From: Candidatus Omnitrophota bacterium
GTDB taxonomy: Bacteria > Omnitrophota > Gorgyraeia > Zapsychrales > Fredricksoniimonadaceae
Assembly (NCBI GenBank): GCA_017987425.1
Contig: JAGNTT010000108.1
Location: forward strand, 1 to 6,412
Length of the DNA stretch: 6,412 nucleotides
Reading direction: 5' to 3'
Made by a program: the position numbers and the translations under genes. The notes beneath the pieces were generated by a model. The model saw only the letters and a list, made by a program, of their open reading frames with translations. It was not told the origin of the DNA and did not search any database. Below are positions 1 to 4,755 of the stretch, piece by piece. Positions within the stretch are counted from its first letter, which is position 1. Each line of letters opens with the position of its first letter.

Positions 1-958
1 TATCCACAATGCGGTTAAAAGCGATGATGCCGCCGAACGCGGAAAGACCGTCGACGTCAAAAGCTGTCTTGTAGGCCTTGGCCAGATCTTTGTTCTGGGC
101 AACACCCGTCGGATTATTATGTTTGATTACGACCGCCGTCGGGTCTTCGAAATCCTTGACGAAATTGATCGCGGCATTAAGATCCAGAATATTGTTAAAC
201 GAAAGTTCCTTGCCGTGCACCTGTTTGATTCCGGCGAGTGCTTCGGGAGCCCCAGAATCCGCGTAGAATGCGGCCGACTGATGCGGGTTTTCACCGTAAC
301 GAAGGTCCTGAATCTTGGTGAACCGAAATGAAAGGTCTTTAGGATATTTGGTCAACTCCGCCGTGCGGAAACGGTTGTTTAAAAACTGAGCGATCACTCC
401 GTCATAATTGGACGTCAGGGCAAATGCCTCAAGCGCCAGACTGGTCAAAAGACGGTCGGGCAAAATCCCGCTGTTGGTGTCGAGTTCCTTGAGGACTTCT
501 TCATACCGCGCCGGGTTGCTCACGACAGCAACGCTTTTAAAATTCTTCGCCGCCGAACGCAGCATCGATGGTCCGCCGATGTCGATATTCTCGATCGCGT
601 CCTCGAGCGTCACGTTCTTTTTCTGCGTGACGCGTTCGAACGGATAAAGATTGACGACGACCATGTCAATCAGGCCGATGCCGCTTTCTTTGATCTTCGC
701 CATGTGTTCGGGATTATCGCGCACGGCCAGAAGTCCGCCGTGAATTTTGGGATGAAGCGTCTTCACGCGGCCGTCCATCATTTCCGGAAATCCCGTATAA
801 TCGGACACATCGATAACAGGGATTTTAGCGTCGCGAAGCTGCTTCGCCGTTCCACCCGTCGACAAAATTTCAACACCCAAACGGTTAAGACCCTGGGCCA
901 ATTCAACAATTCCGGTTTTATCGGAAACACTTATTAACGCTCGCTTGACTTTGATCAT
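1..958 (-). CDS. purH: Bifunctional AICAR formyltransferase / IMP cyclohydrolase, 3' end cut by window edge
   Basis: PurH catalyses the last two steps of purine synthesis: formylation of AICAR with 10-formyl-THF, then ring closure to IMP, in the cytoplasm. About 319 of the usual 510-530 residues are visible; the C-terminus lies beyond position 1. The N-terminal IMP cyclohydrolase (MGS-like) domain shows SVSDKTG (res 10-16), STGGTA (33-38) and the conserved GRVKTLHPKIHGG (63-75). The AICAR formyltransferase domain begins near residue 200 and carries the catalytic KHNNPTG motif (K279, H280), followed by a SAFGGIIAF motif typical of the family. The ATG at 958 gives the standard N-terminus MIKVKRALIS. 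It lies 2 nt after the pfpI stop, with no clear Shine-Dalgarno, so translation may depend on readthrough coupling from pfpI. The visible part has no frameshift. Identification is certain from family motifs. Confidence 0.97.
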   Translation of the reverse strand, partial: MIKVKRALISVSDKTGIVELAQGLNRLGVEILSTGGTAKQLRDAKIPVIDVSDYTGFPEMMDGRVKTLHPKIHGGLLAVRDNPEHMAKIKESGIGLIDMVVVNLYPFERVTQKKNVTLEDAIENIDIGGPSMLRSAAKNFKSVAVVSNPARYEEVLKELDTNSGILPDRLLTSLALEAFALTSNYDGVIAQFLNNRFRTAELTKYPKDLSFRFTKIQDLRYGENPHQSAAFYADSGAPEALAGIKQVHGKELSFNNILDLNAAINFVKDFEDPTAVVIKHNNPTGVAQNKDLAKAYKTAFDVDGLSAFGGIIAFNRIVD

Positions 959-960
959 AG

Positions 961-1470
961 TTATTTGATTTGTTTGATGATTTCCTGCATGAAACGAGGA
1001 AGATCTTCGGGTTTACGGGAAGTGATGAGATTGCGGTCGACAACAACTTCGTCGTCCAGATATTCAGCGCCGGCGGCGATCATGTCATCCTTGATCGCGA
1101 AAAAGCAAGTGGCCTTGTGTCCTTTACAAATACCCGCGGATACCAGCATCCATCCGCCGTGGCAGATCGAGGCGACCACGCCTTTCTGGTCATAGATCTT
1201 CTTGACGAATTCGACCATCAAAGGATATCGGCGCATGAAATCAGGCGCCCATCCGCCGGGAATGATGACGCCGGAAAATTCCTGCGGCACGACCTGATGG
1301 ACGACGCGGTCAACTTTAACCGGATACCCTTCTTTGCTCGGATAAACATCTTTGGATCCGCTGCCGACAGTCACAACGGGAATTCCGGCTTCTTTCAAAC
1401 GCAAAAGCGGATACCAGACTTCGAGGATTTGATATTGCTCTTCAACAAGGATGGCGACTGGTTTTGTCAT
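961..1470 (-). CDS. DJ-1/PfpI family protein (class I glutamine amidotransferase-like fold)
   Basis: A 169-residue protein of the usual PfpI length. The nucleophile elbow is SICHGG with C103 and H104, matching C100/H101 of Pyrococcus PfpI by hand alignment. Other family landmarks are WYPLLRLKEAG (19-29), IIPGGWAPD (69-77), a KDDMIAAGAEYLDDEVVVD stretch (127-145) and the C-terminal TSRKPEDL (150-157). Family members are described as intracellular peptidases, deglycases or glyoxalase-like chaperones; the substrate cannot be read from sequence. The acidic residue next to the nucleophile (E12 in PfpI) appears to be Q14 here. Start chosen: the ATG at 1470 is preceded by GGAG 6 nt upstream; an in-frame ATG at 1509 would add 13 poorly conserved residues and has no such site. 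The stop is 2 nt before purH. It has no obvious promoter of its own and may be read from the rpsU promoter. Confidence 0.93.
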   Translation of the reverse strand: MTKPVAILVEEQYQILEVWYPLLRLKEAGIPVVTVGSGSKDVYPSKEGYPVKVDRVVHQVVPQEFSGVIIPGGWAPDFMRRYPLMVEFVKKIYDQKGVVASICHGGWMLVSAGICKGHKATCFFAIKDDMIAAGAEYLDDEVVVDRNLITSRKPEDLPRFMQEIIKQIK

Positions 1471-1517
1471 GGGGTTCTCCAAAAACAACGAAGACAATTT
1501 ACAGTGCAACTAAGAAG

Positions 1518-1586
1518 GACGAGGGACGTGGGACGGGAGACGTGAACGATTTTTCGTCCTTCGTCTTACGTCCTTCGTCCCTCGTC
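1518..1586. repeat. Imperfect inverted repeat made of GACGnnn heptamers
   Basis: The left arm (1518-1549) reads as four tandem 7-mers, GACGAGG, GACGTGG, GACGGGA, GACGTGA, then ACGA. The right arm (1554-1586), read on the minus strand, gives GACGAGG, GACGAAG, GACGTAA, GACGAAG, then GACGA. The outer heptamers match 7/7 and the inner ones 4-5/7, some mismatches being G-U pairs in RNA. The loop is only about 4 nt of A/T. Both arms keep the 7-bp period while the variable positions differ, so it looks like a designed repeat unit and not a chance palindrome. On the minus strand no T-tract follows the second arm, so it is not a typical intrinsic terminator. It fills the spacer between rpsU and pfpI. 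It could be a dispersed intergenic element, an mRNA stabiliser or processing site, or a protein-binding array; function unknown. Confidence 0.8.
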
Positions 1587-1600
1587 TAAAATTTAAAAAG

Positions 1601-1753
1601 TTATTTACCTTTTTTGCGCTTGCGCTCGGAAGGCTTGGAATAAAAACGACGTTCTTTGAGCTCAACCAAAAAACCATCTTTTTGGCACTGTTTCTTGAAT
1701 TGGCGCATGGCCTTTTCGAAACCGTTCTTATCCGTAATTTTAATTTCTACCAT
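1601..1753 (-). CDS. rpsU: Small ribosomal subunit protein bS21
   Basis: A 50-residue basic protein starting MVEIKITDKNGFEKAMRQFK and ending in an Arg/Lys-rich tail (SKPSERKRKKGK). It matches the bS21 pattern: an N-terminal strand, the F-x-x-A-x-R-x-F-K helix, a Cys at 23, then the E-x-R-R-x-(F/Y) motif (ELKERRFYSKPSE, 31-43). bS21 binds the 30S platform near the anti-Shine-Dalgarno and helps mRNA recruitment. Length is at the short end of the family (about 55-70). The ATG at 1753 has only a weak upstream GGTGA and overlaps a minimal ATG-TAC-TAA reading frame (stop/start TAATG). It is driven by a strong promoter at 1874-1901 and has a leader of about 115 nt. No terminator follows; the heptamer inverted repeat starts 15 nt after the stop. 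Confidence 0.95.
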   Translation of the reverse strand: MVEIKITDKNGFEKAMRQFKKQCQKDGFLVELKERRFYSKPSERKRKKGK

Positions 1754-1867
1754 TAGTACATCACCGACTTTCTATTTGATTTTTGCTGTCTCGATTTCGA
1801 GGGAACGCACGAAACCGCATATATTGAGTACGTTACAACCGATATTTTGGATGTGCCTGTGAAAAGT
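1754..1867 (-). promoter_or_regulatory. rpsU mRNA leader with possible 19-codon upstream frame
   Basis: Leader inferred between the expected transcription start (about 1867) and the rpsU ATG. It contains a short frame at 1820-1761 (ATG to TGA, 19 residues, five Arg), ending 7 nt before the rpsU start, and a small CTCG-AAAT-CGAG stem-loop at 1801-1790. No Shine-Dalgarno precedes the short frame, so translation is doubtful. A long leader on a ribosomal protein gene is compatible with autoregulation, but no specific binding site can be named. Confidence 0.3.
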
Positions 1868-1873
1868 GTGACT

Positions 1874-1901
1874 ATTATAGTATAGATGCCTTGATTGTCA
1901 A
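1874..1901 (-). promoter_or_regulatory. Consensus sigma70 promoter for rpsU
   Basis: On the minus strand TTGACA (1901-1896) is separated by 16 bp from TATAAT (1879-1874): both hexamers match consensus 6/6. It begins 17 nt after the glnB-like stop codon and points at rpsU. A perfect match is rare and fits the high expression expected for a ribosomal protein gene. It could also drive pfpI and purH, since no terminator is seen before them. Confidence 0.88.
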
Positions 1902-1917
1902 CCCGGATTTCCGCAAC

Positions 1918-2220
1918 TTAAATGGCGCTGGCCCCCTCTTCACCGGTACGGATGCGGTAAAGTTTTTCGAGGTCCAGAACGGCAATTTTGCCGTCGCCTG
2001 TAAAACCGGTTTTGGCAACCTTACGGATCGTCTCTACGATCAACTCCACCTGGAATTCATCGCAATAGATGTCGATCTTAACCTTTTCCTTAAGGCCGCT
2101 GCGATGGTTGCCGAATCCATGAGCCGGAACAGCGGTCAATCCGCCGATTCCTTTGGATTCCAAGGCCTTATAAACGGGTTCAAATTTTTCTTTTCTTACG
2201 ATGGCTTCGATTTTTTTCAT
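1918..2220 (-). CDS. P-II nitrogen regulatory family protein with shortened T-loop
   Basis: A 100-residue protein (E. coli GlnB has 112) beginning MKKIEAIVRKEKF. It aligns to GlnB without gaps up to GFG at 35-37 and resumes at KVKI (46-49, equal to 58-61 in GlnB). Exactly 12 residues of the T-loop are missing, including the uridylylated Tyr51. The B-loop TGDGKI (74-79; K78 equals K90) and the C-terminal RIRTGEE (89-95; R89 and R91 equal R101 and R103) are intact, so trimer formation and ATP/ADP binding look preserved. P-II proteins sense ATP/ADP and 2-oxoglutarate and act on partners through the T-loop, so partner recognition must differ here and Tyr uridylylation is excluded. The ATG at 2220 is chosen for AGGAG 6 nt upstream; the longer frame to 2295 runs through a terminator. 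No amt or glnA gene is adjacent. Confidence 0.92.
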   Translation of the reverse strand: MKKIEAIVRKEKFEPVYKALESKGIGGLTAVPAHGFGNHRSGLKEKVKIDIYCDEFQVELIVETIRKVAKTGFTGDGKIAVLDLEKLYRIRTGEEGASAI

Positions 2221-2226
2221 AAAAAG

Positions 2227-2241
2227 CTCCTTTAAAAGGAA
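2227..2241 (-). promoter_or_regulatory. Shine-Dalgarno of the P-II gene inside a small hairpin
   Basis: On the minus strand UUCCUU (2241-2236) can pair with AAGGAG (2232-2227) around a UUA loop. The 3' arm is the ribosome binding site of the P-II gene. Six pairs, one G-U, with a three-base loop: a weak structure that might modestly limit initiation. If the -10 at 2248-2253 is real, it would sit at the very 5' end of the mRNA. Confidence 0.35.
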
Positions 2242-2247
2242 CTGAAT

Positions 2248-2253
2248 ATTATC
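2248..2253 (-). promoter_or_regulatory. Possible extended -10 promoter for the P-II gene
   Basis: GATAAT on the minus strand with an upstream TG (TGTGATAAT) resembles an extended -10 element; no good -35 lies 16-18 bp upstream. It immediately follows the T-tract of the kamA terminator and would start transcription close to 2241. Some promoter is expected here because the terminator separates this gene from kamA. Confidence 0.4.
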
Positions 2254-2255
2254 AC

Positions 2256-2290
2256 AAAAGAAACAGGGACGCAAATATCCTGCGTCCCTG
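2256..2290 (-). terminator. Intrinsic terminator after kamA
   Basis: A perfect 10-bp stem, CAGGGACGCA (2290-2281) with TGCGTCCCTG (2273-2264), 7-nt loop, followed on the minus strand by TTTCTTTTG. It lies 29 nt after the kamA stop and closes the ATP-grasp/kamA operon. There is no T-tract on the plus-strand side, so it acts in one direction. Confidence 0.9.
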
Positions 2291-2318
2291 CCCAAGTTCC
2301 TTAAGCACTCAAAGATTG

Positions 2319-3509
2319 CTACGACGGATCGACGTAGGTGAAAATATCGCCCGCGAAATTACGCAATGTGTAGCGCCCGTTCTCCTTGGAAACCAGGTAG
2401 TTCGGAGTGATCGGGATCTTTCCGCCGCCGCCTGGGCCGTCGATGACGTACGTCGGCACCGCATAACCGGTGGTATGACCGCGGAGGTTCTCGATAATGT
2501 TGATGCCCGTCGCGACCGAAGTGCGGAAATGCTTGGAACCGACAATCGGGTCGCACTGATAGATGTAATACGGCCTGACACGGATTTTTAGAAGTTCATG
2601 GAACAGCTTCTTCATGACTTCAGGAGAATCGTTGATGCCTCTAAGCAATACCGTCTGGCTGCCCATCGGAATTCCGGCGTCAGCGATCATATTGCAGGCA
2701 TGCTGGACTCTCGGCGTGACTTCTTTAGGATGATTGAAATGAATACTCATCCAAAGCGGGCTATATTTCTTGAACATCGCGATCAACTCGGGAGTGACAC
2801 GCTGCGGCAGCGTGACCGGGATGCGCGTACCGATACGGACGAATTCAACGTGCGGGATCGCCTTCACGCTCTTAATGAGATATTCGAGCATGCGGTCGCC
2901 CAACGTCAGCGGATCGCCGCCGGAGATCAGAACGTCACGGATTTCGGTATGCGAGCGGATATACTCAAGCGCCGCATCATAAGTGGATGTATTAAGCGTA
3001 TGATTCCCGTCACCCACCATGCGCGAACGCGTGCAGTAACGGCAATACATGGCGCACATTTCGTTGACCAGAAAAAGGACTCGGTCCGGATAGCGGTGAA
3101 CGAGACCATGAACGGGAGAATTCTTATCTTCCCCGCAAGGATCGGTCATCTCTTCCGCCGCCGTTTCAAATTCATATTCCTGGGGAACGGACTGCAGACG
3201 GATCGGACATCCGGAATTATTAGGATCCACCAACGCCAGAAAATACGGCGGAATAGACATCGTCAGTTTATCGCCGGCTCCGACAACACCGCGTTCTTCC
3301 TGCGGTGTTAAAGGCATATATTTTGTGATTGTATCCAGCGTGCGCACGCGGTTGCGGATCTGCCAGCGCCAGTCTTCCCAGTCTGTTTCCGTTGCGCCGG
3401 GGAAAAGGCTCAACACGCGTTTTTCGTCGGAAGAAAGTGGTATCTGCGGCGTCTGCGCAGGAGCATTCGTCAGTTCTTGTTCTTTGATAGCGGTATCGAT
3501 GGGGTTCAT
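2319..3509 (-). CDS. kamA: Lysine 2,3-aminomutase (KamA family radical SAM enzyme)
   Basis: A 396-residue PLP- and [4Fe-4S]/SAM-dependent enzyme expected to convert L-lysine to L-beta-lysine. With a constant offset of 27 to the Clostridium subterminale enzyme, all key residues fall in place: cluster cysteines C152, C156, C159 (CAMYCRYC); R161 for the substrate carboxylate; D320 and D357 for the lysine epsilon-amine; K364 in PGGGGK for PLP. Keeping both aspartates argues against glutamate 2,3-aminomutase. The N-terminal WEDWRWQIRNR (44-54) is typical of true LAMs. The C-terminus is about 47 residues shorter than in C. subterminale and lacks the CxCxxC zinc ligands; the partner Cys268 is S295. 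The ATG at 3509 overlaps the upstream ligase stop (ATGA), with GAGGAG 11 nt upstream. Beta-lysine can serve in osmolytes, EF-P modification or secondary metabolites; no ablB, epmA or efp gene is visible here. Confidence 0.93.
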   Translation of the reverse strand: MNPIDTAIKEQELTNAPAQTPQIPLSSDEKRVLSLFPGATETDWEDWRWQIRNRVRTLDTITKYMPLTPQEERGVVGAGDKLTMSIPPYFLALVDPNNSGCPIRLQSVPQEYEFETAAEEMTDPCGEDKNSPVHGLVHRYPDRVLFLVNEMCAMYCRYCTRSRMVGDGNHTLNTSTYDAALEYIRSHTEIRDVLISGGDPLTLGDRMLEYLIKSVKAIPHVEFVRIGTRIPVTLPQRVTPELIAMFKKYSPLWMSIHFNHPKEVTPRVQHACNMIADAGIPMGSQTVLLRGINDSPEVMKKLFHELLKIRVRPYYIYQCDPIVGSKHFRTSVATGINIIENLRGHTTGYAVPTYVIDGPGGGGKIPITPNYLVSKENGRYTLRNFAGDIFTYVDPS

Positions 3510-4519
3510 TTTAGGCAGGTCTCCTCATTATTCAGGCTGTATCGCTCAAGTGCGAAATCCAAAATCTCGTTTAACACTTTTGCGTACGTCGTTCCGATGA
3601 CCTTGGGAAAAAGACCAAAAACTTCCTCTTCGCTTAAATTAGGAAGAGGATTGATCTCCAGGACATACGGATTGCCCTTCTTGTCCACCCGAAAATCGAC
3701 CCGTCCGAAATCTCGGCAATCGACGGACTTGTAAGCTGCAATCGCGATCTGCTGAAGCTTCGCGGCAAACTCATCCGATATTTGTGCGGGACACAAATAC
3801 TCGACGGACTTTTCAACCACGTGTTTATACGTGTAGAAATTATCGCCTAAATCCAGAGAACCGTTCATTCTATACTGCACAACCGGCATGGCCTTCGGAT
3901 TTTTATTTCCGAGGACGGGCACCGTAAATTCGGTACCGCTGATGAACTGCTCCACCAGCGCCGGCTGTTTGTAAATTTTACTGATGATGTCGACCTGCGT
4001 CTGCAGCTCCTCAAGCGTATGAACACGGGACGCTGCCGTAATACCTTTGGAAGTACCCTCCTGTGACGTCTTAACCAGGAGAGGATAATCGAATGTGTTA
4101 AGTTTCTTAAGATCATCGCCGGAAGAAGCACGGAAAAAACCGGCTGTCGGAACACCGTCGGCCACAAAACATTTTTTGGCCATCACCTTATCGAGTGTGA
4201 GGCCGAGCGTCAAAGCATCCGCTCCGACAAAAGGAATACCGTGCATTTCCAGGATCATGGGAACTTCAGACTCGCGGTTGCGGCCGCGGAACCCTTCGCA
4301 GATATTAAAGACAATATCCACTTCGAGGGTATCGACGACAGAAAGCAGCTTGACCGCATTACCGATGCGCTTGACCGTGTGACCGCCGGCTTTTAAAGCG
4401 CGTTCAATACTGTCAACGGTTGCGACACCGTCAAGCTCGGCTGCGGCATCAACAGGATCATCGGGCTGGCGCTTCCAGTCGCTTTTCAAATTATATGTGA
4501 GTCCGATTATTTTTCCCAT
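3506..4519 (-). CDS. D-Ala-D-Ala-ligase-like ATP-grasp enzyme, substrate unknown
   Basis: A 337-residue ATP-grasp ligase of the Ddl superfamily; such enzymes join a carboxylate (as acyl phosphate) to an amine using ATP. Visible features: CEGFRGRNRESEVP (74-87), TLGLTLDK with K111, LLVK with K150, the ATP lid EGTSKG (154-159), EQFISGTEF with E190 and E197, and the Mg/phosphate set R273, D275, E288, N290 (FGRVDFR...LEINPLPN). The N-terminus (MGKIIGLTYNLKSDW) lacks the GGxSxE-x-VSL motif with which true Ddl holds the first D-Ala, and the ending is PLPN where Ddl has TLPG. So I do not call it Ddl. It is coupled by ATGA to kamA, suggesting beta-lysine or another lysine-derived amine as substrate (inference). 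The ATG at 4519 is the only possible start: the nearest upstream in-frame codon of note is a TAA at 4546. There is no Shine-Dalgarno; a hairpin with U7 lies just upstream. Confidence 0.88.
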   Translation of the reverse strand: MGKIIGLTYNLKSDWKRQPDDPVDAAAELDGVATVDSIERALKAGGHTVKRIGNAVKLLSVVDTLEVDIVFNICEGFRGRNRESEVPMILEMHGIPFVGADALTLGLTLDKVMAKKCFVADGVPTAGFFRASSGDDLKKLNTFDYPLLVKTSQEGTSKGITAASRVHTLEELQTQVDIISKIYKQPALVEQFISGTEFTVPVLGNKNPKAMPVVQYRMNGSLDLGDNFYTYKHVVEKSVEYLCPAQISDEFAAKLQQIAIAAYKSVDCRDFGRVDFRVDKKGNPYVLEINPLPNLSEEEVFGLFPKVIGTTYAKVLNEILDFALERYSLNNEETCLK

Positions 4520-4522
4520 TTC

Positions 4523-4558
4523 AAAAAAATAGGCCCTTGGGTTTTATTTCAAGGACCC
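4523..4558 (-). terminator. Terminator-like hairpin with U7 ending 4 nt before the ligase start codon
   Basis: On the minus strand GGGTCCTTG (4558-4550) pairs with CAAGGGCCT (4539-4531), nine pairs including two G-U, with a 10-nt loop, then A and seven T (4529-4523), GAA and ATG. This is the form of an intrinsic terminator. An alternative stem, TTGGGT (4560-4555) with ACCCAA (4542-4537), uses the same bases and is exclusive with it. It could be the terminator of the upstream TPR gene or an attenuator of the ligase/kamA operon; the latter follows if the promoter at 4686-4714 is used. Confidence 0.6.
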
Positions 4559-4651
4559 AAAAAATCTCCTATGATCAATCAATTCGATTTATACACCGCT
4601 CTCGAAATTATTTTTTGAACAAATTCAAATCAATTACAGTATAAATGTATC

Positions 4652-4676
4652 AAAAATTATCAAAAAATGTAAAAAA
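4652..4676. repeat. Phased A-tracts (likely bent DNA)
   Basis: Runs of A on the plus strand start at 4652 (A5), 4662 (A6) and 4671 (A6), about one helical turn apart, within the near-tandem 10-mers TATCAAAAAT and TATCAAAAAA. Such phasing is known to curve DNA. It lies just downstream of the -10 element. Confidence 0.5.
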
Positions 4677-4685
4677 TTTTCCCAA

Positions 4686-4714
4686 TTTTTATCATGCGCC
4701 GACACAATTGTCAA
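4686..4714 (-). promoter_or_regulatory. Sigma70-type promoter for the ligase/kamA operon
   Basis: On the minus strand TTGACA (4714-4709, 6/6) is followed after 17 bp by TAAAAA (4691-4686, 4/6), with a TG one base before it (extended -10). Expected start is near 4679, giving a leader of about 160 nt. It sits 42 nt beyond the TPR gene stop. Confidence 0.65.
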
Positions 4715-4755
4715 CCGATTTATTTGCAATGGTTTGGGTCTCAGACAAAATCATT

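Larger units (their letters stand above)
4520..4755 (-). other. AT-rich intergenic region upstream of the ligase/kamA operon
   Basis: A 236-nt spacer holding, in transcription order, the promoter (4714-4686), phased A-tracts (4676-4652), a TTTGAA-TTTG-TTCAAA hairpin (4629-4614), an isolated AGGAG near 4566-4570 and the terminator-like hairpin. The AGGAG is followed by TTG-GGT-CCT-TGA, a three-codon frame of doubtful meaning. No gene is seen. Confidence 0.6.

Noticed and set aside
1471..1509. Longer PfpI start at 1509
   Set aside because: It adds 13 residues before the normal family N-terminus and bypasses the GGAG site serving the ATG at 1470.
970..1545. Plus-strand open frame of 191 codons
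   Set aside because: It lies opposite the well-supported PfpI gene, matches no family I recognise, and runs into the inverted repeat.
1518..1586. CRISPR array or coding minisatellite
   Set aside because: Units are 7 bp with no spacers, and the arms are inverted; no cas genes are near.
2221..2295. Longer P-II start at 2295
   Set aside because: It would translate through the kamA terminator hairpin; MKKIEAIV at 2220 is the canonical N-terminus with AGGAG in place.
2598..3311. Plus-strand open frame of 237 codons
   Set aside because: It is antisense to kamA, whose catalytic residues are all intact; the His/Arg-rich product looks like a frame shadow.
4520..4680. Lysine riboswitch in the ligase/kamA leader
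   Set aside because: The leader is short and AT-rich, without the conserved GC-rich multi-helix core; only the expression-platform-like hairpin is visible.
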